A stretch of DNA of 45,379 nucleotides from Chryseobacterium gleum. GTDB taxonomy: Bacteria; Bacteroidota; Bacteroidia; Flavobacteriales; Flavobacteriaceae. The stretch is from NCBI GenBank assembly GCA_945897915.1, contig CAMDGB010000017.1, forward strand, positions 1 to 45,379, in the 5' to 3' direction. A program made the translations under genes and the position numbers. Every line of letters starts with the position of its first letter. The stretch's first letter is position 1. Below the pieces are notes generated by a model that saw nothing but the letters and a program-made list of their open reading frames with translations, searched no databases and was not told where the DNA came from. Below, piece by piece: positions 26,663-34,743 of the stretch.

Positions 26663-27613
26663 TTATACTATTTCTTTATTTTTTTGTAATGAAACCACAA
26701 CTCCAATTGTGATGGATAATGCAATAAATGCTAATGACAACCATTCTGGAAAATATTCTGGAAAATGATGAATCAATAACATTTTTACACCAACGAAAGT
26801 TAAAATTGCAATTAAACTATATTCGATATAACTGAATTTTTCAATCATATTGGATAAGAAAAAATACATCGAGCGTAATCCTAAAATCGCAAAAATATTG
26901 GAGCTAAATACCAAAAACGGATCAGAAGTAATGGCTAAAATTGCAGGAACACTATCTAAAGCAAAAATTACATCCATGACTTCAATTACAATTAATGCTA
27001 TAAATAATGGTGTTACATAATTAATATTGTCTTTTCTAATAAAGAATTTCTGTCCTTCAATTTCGGTATGCACAGGAAATATTTTTCCTATTAATTTGTA
27101 TATTTTAGAATCTTTTGGATCAAATTCCTCTTCCTCTTTGCTAAAAAGCATTTTCATAGCAGTAAAAATTAAAAAAGCACCAAACACATATATAATCCAT
27201 TCAAATCTATTTATAAGTGCTACGCCTAAAAAAATCATTAATCCTCTAAATATAATGGCGCCAATAATTCCCCAAAATAAAACCCTATGTTGGTATTTTT
27301 GAGGTATTTTAAAGGATGAAAATATTATCGCAATTACAAAAATATTGTCAGCACTTAACGAAAGTTCAATTAAATAACCCGTAATGTATTTTAACGAAGC
27401 TTCTAAAGGTTTTAAATTAGTTGGATTGGCGATATAATTTCCAGCATAAAGCAAATACACTATTCCAGAAAATATAAAAGATAGCGTTACCCAAAGAATG
27501 GTCCATTTTGATGCTTCTTTACTGCTAATAATATGTGGGTTTTTATTAAAAACGCCCAAATCTAGTGCTAAAAATATAGAAATAGCGATTAGAAAAATAA
27601 TCCAAACTGTCAT
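26663..27613 (-). CDS. TerC/Alx family integral membrane protein
   Basis: The 316-residue protein has about nine hydrophobic segments and the TerC motifs: LFLALDLGVF near the N-terminus, LSADNIFVIAIIFSSFKIP, and VIEVMDVIFALDSVPAILAITSDPFLVFSSNIFAILGLRSMYF, where conserved Asp residues in membrane helices are thought to bind metal. E. coli Alx is linked to manganese export and the wider family to metallation of exported proteins; substrate here is not shown. It is divergent from the glutamine synthetase gene and has a -7 box (TATATTTG) at 27637-27630. Confidence 0.93.
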   Translation of the reverse strand: MTVWIIFLIAISIFLALDLGVFNKNPHIISSKEASKWTILWVTLSFIFSGIVYLLYAGNYIANPTNLKPLEASLKYITGYLIELSLSADNIFVIAIIFSSFKIPQKYQHRVLFWGIIGAIIFRGLMIFLGVALINRFEWIIYVFGAFLIFTAMKMLFSKEEEEFDPKDSKIYKLIGKIFPVHTEIEGQKFFIRKDNINYVTPLFIALIVIEVMDVIFALDSVPAILAITSDPFLVFSSNIFAILGLRSMYFFLSNMIEKFSYIEYSLIAILTFVGVKMLLIHHFPEYFPEWLSLAFIALSITIGVVVSLQKNKEIV

Positions 27614-27703
27614 AATGATTGATTTTTAGCAAATATAAATTAAAATTCAGGAATTTTTAGCTTCATTCAGATTAAAAAATAAAATTTTGTATTTTATTAG
27701 GCT

Positions 27704-27779
27704 TACCCCCTTTTTTTTTGTTTAAATTATATTAAAAATCAAAATATTTTTAATATACCCCTAAAATTTTAGGGGGTAT
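27704..27779. promoter_or_regulatory. Competing C/G-tract dyads upstream of the glutamine synthetase gene
   Basis: AGGGGGTA (27771-27778) can pair with TACCCCCT (27704-27711, perfect 8 bp) or with the neighbouring TACCCCTA (27756-27763, one bulged G). Between them lies a perfect 11-bp A+T hairpin (27729-27739 with 27746-27756). The set lies upstream of the predicted -7 box, so an operator or a terminator of an unseen upstream transcript are both possible. Confidence 0.45.
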
Positions 27780-27803
27780 GTTTTTTTATTTGTAAATATT
27801 TAT

Positions 27804-27811
27804 TATTTTTG
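27804..27811 (+). promoter_or_regulatory. -7 box of the glutamine synthetase gene
   Basis: TATTTTTG, exact TAnnTTTG match, 42 bases before the ATG. No clear TTG at -33. Confidence 0.45.
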
Positions 27812-27852
27812 TACCATAAAATTTAGATTATAATTTTTTAAAACCCAACTTT

Positions 27853-30042
27853 ATGGCTACACTTCGTTTCCAAGCTTTAGATAAAGCTACCAGTAGAAAA
27901 CCAGTTTCTTTTGAAGAAACGGCAAGAAAATCAGAAATTTTTGCATCTAATGTGTTCAACGACAAATCTATGCGTCAGTTTTTAACTCCAGATGCTTATA
28001 AAGCGGTTAAAAATGCCATAGAGCAAGGTACTAAAATTGATAGAAAAATTGCCGATTACGTAGCCATGGGAATGAAAGAATGGGCTTTGTCAAAAAACGT
28101 AACCCATTATACACATTGGTTTCAACCATTAACTGGAACAACTGCTGAAAAACATGATGCTTTTTTTGAAACATCTATGGATGGATCAGATCCTGTTGAA
28201 AAATTTGGAGGAAGTCAGTTGGTACAACAAGAACCAGATGCATCTTCTTTTCCAAACGGAGGAATAAGAAACACATTTGAAGCAAGAGGTTATACGGCTT
28301 GGGATCCAACATCTCCAGCATTTATATTTGGAAGTACTTTATGTATTCCTACAATATTTGTATCATACACTGGCGAAGCTTTAGATAACAAAACACCTTT
28401 ATTAAGAGCATTAAACGCAATTGATTCTGCGGGTACAGAAGTAGCTAAATATTTTGATAAAAACATTAAAAAAATAACGCCAACTTTAGGTTGGGAACAA
28501 GAATACTTCTTAATTGATTCAGCTTTAGCAGCCACAAGACCTGATATTATTGCTACCGGCAGGACCTTATTAGGACACACTTCTTCAAAAGGACAACAAT
28601 TAGACGATCATTATTTTGGTTCAATTCCAACTCGTGTATTGCAATACATGAGAGAATTAGAATACGAATGTATGTTATTAGGAATTCCAGTAAAAACACG
28701 TCATAATGAAGTAGCGCCAGGTCAATTTGAATTGGCGCCTATTTTTGAAGAAACTAATTTGGCTGTAGACCACAACTCCTTGTTAATGGATGTGATGGAA
28801 AAGGTGGCCGAAAGACATGATTTCAAAGTATTGTTTCATGAAAAACCTTTCAAAGGTGTAAATGGTTCAGGTAAACACAACAACTGGTCTTTAGCCACAG
28901 ATACTGGAATTAATTTATTGGCTCCAGGAAAAACACCAATGAGTAACTTAATGTTCTTAACGTTTTTTATCAACACTATCAAGGCAGTTCACGACTACGA
29001 AGAATTATTAAGAGCGTCAATTGCATCAGCTAGTAACGACCACCGTTTAGGAGCAAATGAAGCGCCACCAGCAATTATTTCTGTTTTCATTGGACAACAA
29101 TTAACTAAAGTATTGGCAGAATTAGAAGGTGTTACAAATGGAAAATTATCTCCAGAAGAAAAAACAGATTTAAAACTAAACGTGGTTGGTAAATTACCAG
29201 ATGTTTTATTGGATAACACAGATAGAAACAGAACTTCACCATTTGCATTTACAGGAAATAAATTCGAATTTAGAGCTGTAGGCTCGTCTGCTAATTGTGC
29301 GGTTTCTATGACAACTTTAAATTCAATTGTCGCCAAACAATTATTCGACTTCAAAAAAGAAGTAGATTTATTAATTGAAACGAAAGATTTAAAGAAAGAC
29401 GAAGCTATTTTCAATACTTTACGAGAATACATCAAAGGAACAAAAGCTATTTTATTTGAAGGCGACGGATACAGTGATGCATGGGAAAAAGAAGCTAAAA
29501 AACGCGGATTAAGTAATCATAAAACCACTCCTGAAGCATTAAAAGCGAAAGTTTCTAAAAAAGCATTTGACTTATTTGCCGAATTAGGTGTAATGAATCA
29601 CATTGAAGTAGAATCTCGTTATGAAATTGAACTAGAAGAATATGCAAAGAAAATTCAAATTGAAGGAAGAGTTTTAGGCGATATTGCTCGCAACCATGTT
29701 ATTCCAACGGCAATTAGATATCAAAATACGTTAATTGAAAACGTAAAAGGTTTAAAAGATATTTTTGAAAAAGATTTTACCAAAATTGCAAAGGAACAAA
29801 TTGAATTAATCAAAGAAATTTCGGAACATATTGAAGGCATCAATCGTAATATTGACGAAATGATTGATGAACGTAAAAAAGCAAATAACTTAGATAATAC
29901 TGAAAAAATGGCGGCCGCTTATTGTGATAAAGTAAAACCATATTTTGAAGTTATTCGTGAACATTGCGATAAATTAGAACTTTTAGTTGACAACGGAATT
30001 TGGCCATTAACAAAATACAGAGAATTGTTTTTTATTAAATAG
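27853..30042 (+). CDS. glnA: Glutamine synthetase type III (GlnN)
   Basis: The 729-residue protein has the GSIII length and motifs: LGWEQEYFLID, RHNEVAPGQFELAPIFEETNLAVDHN, FHEKPFKGVNGSGKHNNWSLAT, NEAPPAIISVFIG and NRTSPFAFTGNKFEFRAVGSS. It makes glutamine from glutamate, ammonia and ATP; GSIII is the usual main form in Bacteroidota. It is monocistronic, with a strong terminator and a complicated upstream region. Confidence 0.97.
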   Translation: MATLRFQALDKATSRKPVSFEETARKSEIFASNVFNDKSMRQFLTPDAYKAVKNAIEQGTKIDRKIADYVAMGMKEWALSKNVTHYTHWFQPLTGTTAEKHDAFFETSMDGSDPVEKFGGSQLVQQEPDASSFPNGGIRNTFEARGYTAWDPTSPAFIFGSTLCIPTIFVSYTGEALDNKTPLLRALNAIDSAGTEVAKYFDKNIKKITPTLGWEQEYFLIDSALAATRPDIIATGRTLLGHTSSKGQQLDDHYFGSIPTRVLQYMRELEYECMLLGIPVKTRHNEVAPGQFELAPIFEETNLAVDHNSLLMDVMEKVAERHDFKVLFHEKPFKGVNGSGKHNNWSLATDTGINLLAPGKTPMSNLMFLTFFINTIKAVHDYEELLRASIASASNDHRLGANEAPPAIISVFIGQQLTKVLAELEGVTNGKLSPEEKTDLKLNVVGKLPDVLLDNTDRNRTSPFAFTGNKFEFRAVGSSANCAVSMTTLNSIVAKQLFDFKKEVDLLIETKDLKKDEAIFNTLREYIKGTKAILFEGDGYSDAWEKEAKKRGLSNHKTTPEALKAKVSKKAFDLFAELGVMNHIEVESRYEIELEEYAKKIQIEGRVLGDIARNHVIPTAIRYQNTLIENVKGLKDIFEKDFTKIAKEQIELIKEISEHIEGINRNIDEMIDERKKANNLDNTEKMAAAYCDKVKPYFEVIREHCDKLELLVDNGIWPLTKYRELFFIK

Positions 30043-30058
30043 TATTTAAATAGATTTT

Positions 30059-30092
30059 AAAATGCTTGTTAGGAATAACAAGCATTTTTTTT
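30059..30092 (+). terminator. Terminator of the glutamine synthetase gene
   Basis: Perfect stem AATGCTTGTT / AACAAGCATT with a 6-base loop and eight T residues. Confidence 0.93.
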
Positions 30093-30106
30093 ACAATAAT
30101 TTTTAG

Positions 30107-30114
30107 TATTTTTG
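30107..30114 (+). promoter_or_regulatory. -7 box of the first OmpA-type gene
   Basis: TATTTTTG, exact TAnnTTTG match, 24 bases before the ATG at 30138 and just after the terminator. Confidence 0.5.
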
Positions 30115-30137
30115 AGTTATATAAAAAGCAGGTTTTT

Positions 30138-30911
30138 ATGAAATCACTATGTATATATTTATTTTCCATCTTTTGCGCAGTTTCCTTCTCACAGAAGAAA
30201 ATCACACTTTATTTTGATACCAATTCAAGTGAACTTAGCCAAAAAGAAATGGGCAAATTCAATGAATTTATGAAAACAAAAGATTTAAAAATTCAAAAAG
30301 TTATTGGTTTTTGCGATTTGCGTTCCACAAACAAATATAACGATTCTTTAGCGTTAGCCAGAGCTAATTTTGTTGCAAGTTTAATTAGATTGTCTTCTTT
30401 TAATGCAAGTTTTGAAGTAAAATCTAAAGGTGAAAATTTTAATCAATTAAAAAATTTAGATCTAAACCGAAAAGTAGAAATTCATTTTAAAATTGAGAAA
30501 AAATCTGCTGAAAAAATAACCAAAGACGAGAATTTTTCTATTACAATTTCGAAATCTAAAAAAGGTGACAAATTAGTACTCAAAAATTTAAACTTTTATG
30601 ACAGAACAGATATTTTGTATCCAGAATCATACAAACCACGTGAAGAATTGTTGAAAGCTTTGAAAGATAATCCAAAATTAAAAATTGAAATTCACGGTCA
30701 TATTTGTTGCACGCCAGGAAAAGATAATGAAGAAATTGCATTAAAACGTTGTATTGGAACTATGGAATATTTAATGGTAAACGGAATTAATAAATCGAGA
30801 TTAAGTTATAAAAGTTTTGATGCACAACAACCTATTTATGCCATTCCAGAAAAAAACGAAGAAGAACGAAAAGCCAATCGTCGTATAGAAATATTAATTG
30901 TAGATAAATAA
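30138..30911 (+). CDS. Secreted protein with two tandem OmpA-like domains (first copy)
   Basis: The 257-residue product has a signal peptide (MKSLCIYLFSIFCAVSFSQ) and two OmpA/MotB-like units. Unit 1 runs about 22-125 (ITLYFDTNSSELSQKE, GFCDLRSTNKYNDSLALARANFV, LNRKVEIHF), unit 2 about 145-257 (YPESYKPREELLKAL, IEIHGHICC, LKRCIGTMEYLM, KANRRIEILIV). The peptidoglycan-binding Asp/Arg positions are kept in part: NRR is present, but the usual GHTD reads GHICC. ATG 30066 upstream lies in the previous terminator, so 30138 is chosen. It pairs with the next gene, a paralogue. Confidence 0.85.
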   Translation: MKSLCIYLFSIFCAVSFSQKKITLYFDTNSSELSQKEMGKFNEFMKTKDLKIQKVIGFCDLRSTNKYNDSLALARANFVASLIRLSSFNASFEVKSKGENFNQLKNLDLNRKVEIHFKIEKKSAEKITKDENFSITISKSKKGDKLVLKNLNFYDRTDILYPESYKPREELLKALKDNPKLKIEIHGHICCTPGKDNEEIALKRCIGTMEYLMVNGINKSRLSYKSFDAQQPIYAIPEKNEEERKANRRIEILIVDK

Positions 30912-30930
30912 TTGATTGCAGTTTTTGCCC

Positions 30931-30938
30931 TATATTTG
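30931..30938 (+). promoter_or_regulatory. -7 box of the second OmpA-type gene
   Basis: TATATTTG, exact match, with TTG at 30912-30914 (16-base spacer), 32 bases before the ATG. The paralogue can thus be transcribed separately. Confidence 0.55.
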
Positions 30939-30969
30939 TTCAACTTGAAATCATAAAACATTCAAAATA

Positions 30970-31836
30970 ATGAAATTTCTATTCGCTTTTGCCTTCTATC
31001 TTTTACCGTTTGCTTTTTTTGGTCAAGAAAGTATTACATTTTATTTTGAAAACAATAAATCCGATTTAAATCAAGTTGAATTGGCAAAATTAAATAAATG
31101 GATTGCTACAAATAAAAATTCTAAAATTCTTTCTATCACTGGTTCAACAGATGAAGTTGGTTCTTCAGGTTACAACGATACTTTATCTCAAAAGCGTGTA
31201 GATTATATTTTTAATAAAGTAAAACTATCGGTTAAAATTAGAGAAGATTTTAAATCGATTTCTTTAGGTGAAAAAGGCGTAAAATCTAATAATAAAGCCG
31301 TAAACAGAAAAGCTAGTATTGTATTTTTACAAGAAAAAGATTTGGCTAAAGAAGTCCTATTGATTCAACCAAAGGTAGTGGTGGAAGTTCCAAAAGATAT
31401 TCCTATAAATGGTTTAGTTCCAATAGAAGAAGAAGCGATGAATTTCCCTGAAGGAGCTACTTTGGAAGAAAAAATTCAATTATCTCGACCAGGAACTTTG
31501 ATTGTTTTACCTGAAATTCAGTTTTACAAAAATACATTTGGGATTATGCCATCTTCGCAAAGAGAAATTTTCGAACTGATACGAATCATGACAATGAATC
31601 CAAAATTATATATTGAAATTCAAGGTCATATTTGTTGTGTGGATAAAGACATTCGAAATTTATCTTTAGATCGTGCCAAACAAGTTCGTCGAATTTTACA
31701 ATCGAATTACATTTTAGAACGTAGGATAAAAGTGAAAGGTTTTGGTGTTTCCAAACCAAAATTTGCCATTCCAGAAGCAACTGAAGAACAAGCCGCTGCG
31801 AATAGGAGAGTGGAAATTATGATTTTAGAAAAGTAA
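30970..31836 (+). CDS. Secreted protein with two tandem OmpA-like domains (second copy)
   Basis: The 288-residue paralogue of the previous gene has a signal peptide (MKFLFAFAFYLLPFAFFGQ), unit 1 about 21-120 (ITFYFENNKSDLNQVE, STDEVGSSGYNDTLSQKRVDYI, NRKASIVF), a Pro/Val linker, and unit 2 about 175-288 (LPEIQFYKNTFGIMPSSQ, IEIQGHICC, LSLDRAKQVRRIL, AANRRVEIMIL). It shares the GHICC motif with the first copy. It is likely attached to peptidoglycan in the periplasm. The stop is followed at once by an octamer array. Confidence 0.88.
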   Translation: MKFLFAFAFYLLPFAFFGQESITFYFENNKSDLNQVELAKLNKWIATNKNSKILSITGSTDEVGSSGYNDTLSQKRVDYIFNKVKLSVKIREDFKSISLGEKGVKSNNKAVNRKASIVFLQEKDLAKEVLLIQPKVVVEVPKDIPINGLVPIEEEAMNFPEGATLEEKIQLSRPGTLIVLPEIQFYKNTFGIMPSSQREIFELIRIMTMNPKLYIEIQGHICCVDKDIRNLSLDRAKQVRRILQSNYILERRIKVKGFGVSKPKFAIPEATEEQAAANRRVEIMILEK

Positions 31837-31899
31837 GATAATTAGATAATTTTCACATTATCTAATTATCTAATTATCTAATTATCTAATTATCTAATT
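31835..31899. repeat. Octamer array between convergent genes, part of it coding
   Basis: Two words AAGATAAT and TAGATAAT (31835-31850), a spacer TTTCAC, then five exact ATTATCTA copies (31857-31896) and ATT. The right arm runs into the FAD monooxygenase gene, whose last codons and stop come from it. Confidence 0.9.
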
Positions 31900-33295
31900 T
31901 TTTTGCTACACTTCCTCTAGGTTCATCACATTCTTGAAGCACTATTTCTGAATGTAAAAATTTTGCAGCTGCTGCAGAATCTTTAACTTTAATGGCACTT
32001 CGCGATAACATTTCGGATTTAAAATCGTCTAAAATACTTTTTCTAATTCCAATTTCTCTCCAATTTGATGAATTCGTGCATTTTTTTGTAATTTCTCGAG
32101 CTAATGACAATGCATCCAATAATGCCTGATTGGCACCTTGTCCTTTAAACGGACTCATTGGGTGTGCCGCGTCACCAATTAGCGTTACATTTTCACCGCT
32201 TTCCAATATTTCAGTAGTCAGAGATTCTCTGTCATAAACGGGATAACCTGAAATTTGAGATTCTGAAGTTGCAGTTAAAATTTCTGGAATAGGATGGTGC
32301 CAATTGGCTCTTTTACAAGCTTCTTCTTTTAGAAATTTTACACCTTTTGCACTCAATTCCTTTGCATCATTTTCTGAAATAGGAAAACTAAGTTGCCACA
32401 TAACGGTATCAGCATCATAAGGCATTACATAAATTCGTTCTTTACCATTTGCAGTTTGAAATACTGTAGCTAAATCAAGTAAATCACTTTTAATATTTTT
32501 TAGTGATTTTAAAGGACAAATTCCCAAAATAACCATGCAATCTAAATAGTGTAGTGGTAAAGTTGCTTCACCTAATAATATTTTTCTTACTGAGCTTCTA
32601 ATACCATCAGCACCAACTAACAAATCTGCTTTAAAGGTTTTAATTTTCCCGTTTACTTGAAAACTCAAATCAATTTTATTGTCAGATTCCTTAAAATCTA
32701 ATAATTGATGTCCCCATTGTATATTATTTGGTTCACCTAATTGCTTGAGTAATTCTAAACGTAACGATTGTCTTGCTATATGAATATTGGTTTGTTTTTG
32801 TGATTTTTCTGTGTTGGATGGCATCCATTTTCTCATTCCCCATTCTCCAATAATGCTGCCATCTGTAGTATGAACAATGTGTTTTGTAGAAATTACGCCT
32901 TCTTTTAAAATATTTATACCAAAACTTTTCATTGCTTTGCTTGCTTGTTGTAACGTAAGTCCGTAACCTTGAGAACGTTCAGAAAAACTTGTGTCACGTT
33001 CAAATAGCGTAAAAGGAATACCTCGATGTAAACAAGCAACCGCAAAGGCGACTCCACCAATACCACCGCCTATAATAGCAATATTTGGATAATTTTCAGT
33101 GTCAGTTTTTGGAAAATCAATAGATGCGATTAAACCAGCACCAAAACAATTTTTACAAGAAATCTGTTCGTTTTTAGATACAATGTTTTCTTGTTGAATT
33201 AACGATTTTTTTGGTTGCTTCCGATTTTTTTTGCCTTGTCCTTTACAATTATGACAAACTGTCCAACATGTAAATGAATTTTCTAACTTTTCCAA
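31886..33295 (-). CDS. FAD-dependent monooxygenase with DnaJ-like Cys-rich N-terminus
   Basis: The 469-residue protein has an N-terminal segment (1-60) with CHNCKGQG and CKNCFGAG, two CxxCxGxG motifs like the DnaJ zinc-binding type, plus another Cys pair. A PHBH-fold flavin monooxygenase follows: IAIIGGGIGGVAFAV (Rossmann, about 73-87), the LVGADGIRSSVR motif and GDAAHPMSPFKGQGANQ for FAD. It would hydroxylate an aromatic or related substrate with NAD(P)H; substrate unknown. No ATG keeps both Cys motifs in frame; TTG 33295 is the most plausible start, but the frame is open further upstream. The C-terminal LDN and stop are supplied by the octamer array. Confidence 0.85.
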   Translation of the reverse strand: MEKLENSFTCWTVCHNCKGQGKKNRKQPKKSLIQQENIVSKNEQISCKNCFGAGLIASIDFPKTDTENYPNIAIIGGGIGGVAFAVACLHRGIPFTLFERDTSFSERSQGYGLTLQQASKAMKSFGINILKEGVISTKHIVHTTDGSIIGEWGMRKWMPSNTEKSQKQTNIHIARQSLRLELLKQLGEPNNIQWGHQLLDFKESDNKIDLSFQVNGKIKTFKADLLVGADGIRSSVRKILLGEATLPLHYLDCMVILGICPLKSLKNIKSDLLDLATVFQTANGKERIYVMPYDADTVMWQLSFPISENDAKELSAKGVKFLKEEACKRANWHHPIPEILTATSESQISGYPVYDRESLTTEILESGENVTLIGDAAHPMSPFKGQGANQALLDALSLAREITKKCTNSSNWREIGIRKSILDDFKSEMLSRSAIKVKDSAAAAKFLHSEIVLQECDEPRGSVAKKLDN

Positions 33296-33411
33296 TTCTA
33301 TTTTTGATTGTTTTGTGTAAAACTTAACTGCAAAGGTTGTAAAATTTTCTGTTATACCGTTTATTTCTGATTTGTTTTGTTTTGGATTGGTAAATTGTCT
33401 CGTTATCTTAT

Positions 33412-33441
33412 TGGCTCTTTACCTAATTATTTATATCTTTG
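33412..33441 (+). promoter_or_regulatory. Promoter of purM
   Basis: TTG (33412-33414), 19-base spacer, TATCTTTG (33434-33441), a full match to the Bacteroidota consensus, 26 bases before the ATG at 33468. Confidence 0.8.
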
Positions 33442-33467
33442 CACTACACAAAAAACAACAAATAATA

Positions 33468-34646
33468 ATGAGTTCTGAAACGAGCCAACGCTATAATTTA
33501 AGAGGAGTTTCTGCTTCCAAAGAAGATGTGCATAATGCTATTAAAAATATTGATAAAGGATTATTTCCTCAAGCATTTTGTAAAATCATACCTGATTTTT
33601 TAACCAATAACGAGAAGTATTGCATCATAATGCATGCAGATGGCGCGGGTACAAAATCAGCTTTAGCTTATATGTATTGGAAAGAAACAGGCGACATTTC
33701 AGTTTGGAAAGGCATTGCTCAAGATGCCTTAATTATGAATATTGATGATTTATTATGTGTAGGTGCAACCGATAATATTTTACTTTCTTCAACTATTGGT
33801 AGAAATAAAAATCTAATTCCAGCTGAAGTCATTTCAGCTATTATTAATGGTACAGAAGAATTAATTAAAGAATTAAAGAAATACGGTGTTACTATTCATT
33901 CAACAGGCGGCGAAACTGCAGATGTAGGTGATTTGGTTCGTACTATTATAGTAGATTCTACCGTAACAGCCCGTATGGAAAGAAGTAAAGTAATAAATAA
34001 CGCGAATATTCAAGCCGGTGATGTAATTGTAGGATTAGCGTCTTTTGGACAAGCTTCTTATGAAACCGAATACAATGGCGGAATGGGAAGTAATGGTTTG
34101 ACTTCTGCGCGTCATGATGTTTTTGCCAAATATTTGGCTCAAAAATATCCAGAAAGTTATGATGCAGCTGTTCCAAACGAATTGGTTTATTCTGGACAAA
34201 CAAAATTAACTGATGCAGTTGAAAACAGTCCAATTGATGCAGGTAAATTAGTACTTTCTCCAACAAGAACGTATGCGCCTGTTATTAAAAAGATTTTAGA
34301 AAAACACACTCCAAATCAAATTCATGGAATGGTGCATTGCAGTGGTGGTGCCCAAACAAAAGTGCTTCACTTTGTTGAAAACGTTCATGTTATTAAAGAT
34401 AATTTGTTTCCAGTACCACCATTATTTAAACTGATTCAAGAAAATTCTAAAACGGATTGGAAAGAAATGTATCAGGTATTCAATTGTGGTCATCGTATGG
34501 AAATTTATGTTCCTGCTGAAATTGCTCAAGACATCATTGAAATTTCAAGATCATTTAACATCGATGCACAAATTGTAGGAAGAGTGGAAGCATCAGAAAC
34601 AAGAAAATTAACTATCAATTCCGATTATGGAATTTTTGAATATTAA
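33468..34646 (+). CDS. purM: Phosphoribosylformylglycinamidine cyclo-ligase (AIR synthetase)
   Basis: The 392-residue protein has the PurM/ThiL-type fold with HADGAGTKSALAYMYW, IAQDALIMNIDDLLCVGA, HSTGGETADVGDLVRT and GMVHCSGGAQTK. It closes the imidazole ring to give AIR in purine synthesis. A longer frame begins at 33372, but the promoter lies inside it, so the ATG at 33468 is taken. It is about 40 residues longer than E. coli PurM and belongs to the Bacteroidota branch. guaA follows 97 bases on, also in purine synthesis. Confidence 0.9.
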   Translation: MSSETSQRYNLRGVSASKEDVHNAIKNIDKGLFPQAFCKIIPDFLTNNEKYCIIMHADGAGTKSALAYMYWKETGDISVWKGIAQDALIMNIDDLLCVGATDNILLSSTIGRNKNLIPAEVISAIINGTEELIKELKKYGVTIHSTGGETADVGDLVRTIIVDSTVTARMERSKVINNANIQAGDVIVGLASFGQASYETEYNGGMGSNGLTSARHDVFAKYLAQKYPESYDAAVPNELVYSGQTKLTDAVENSPIDAGKLVLSPTRTYAPVIKKILEKHTPNQIHGMVHCSGGAQTKVLHFVENVHVIKDNLFPVPPLFKLIQENSKTDWKEMYQVFNCGHRMEIYVPAEIAQDIIEISRSFNIDAQIVGRVEASETRKLTINSDYGIFEY

Positions 34647-34654
34647 AAAAAATA

Positions 34655-34721
34655 GTTTCAAGTTTCAAGTTATTTTTGTTTCAAGTTGAGCAAAAGTAAC
34701 CTGAAACTTCAAACCTGAAAC
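34655..34721. repeat. Head-to-head inverted heptamer array between purM and guaA
   Basis: Forward words GTTTCAA (34655), GTTTCAA (34662), GTTATTTTT (34669), GTTTCAA (34678), GTTGAGC (34685), then four reversed words in strict 7-base phase: AAGTAAC (34694), CTGAAAC (34701), TTCAAAC (34708), CTGAAAC (34715). The middle folds into a hairpin of GTTTCAAGTT with AACCTGAAAC. Confidence 0.8.
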
Positions 34722-34743
34722 AAAAAAAAACAACAAAACACCA

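Noticed and set aside
30066..30137. Longer N-terminus for the first OmpA-type protein
   Set aside because: It begins inside the glutamine synthetase terminator, and a promoter box lies before 30138.
31857..31899. CRISPR-like short repeat array
   Set aside because: The copies abut with no spacers, the unit is 8 bases and no cas gene is near.
33372..33467. Hydrophobic N-terminal extension of PurM
   Set aside because: A full promoter lies inside it, and PurM is a cytoplasmic enzyme.
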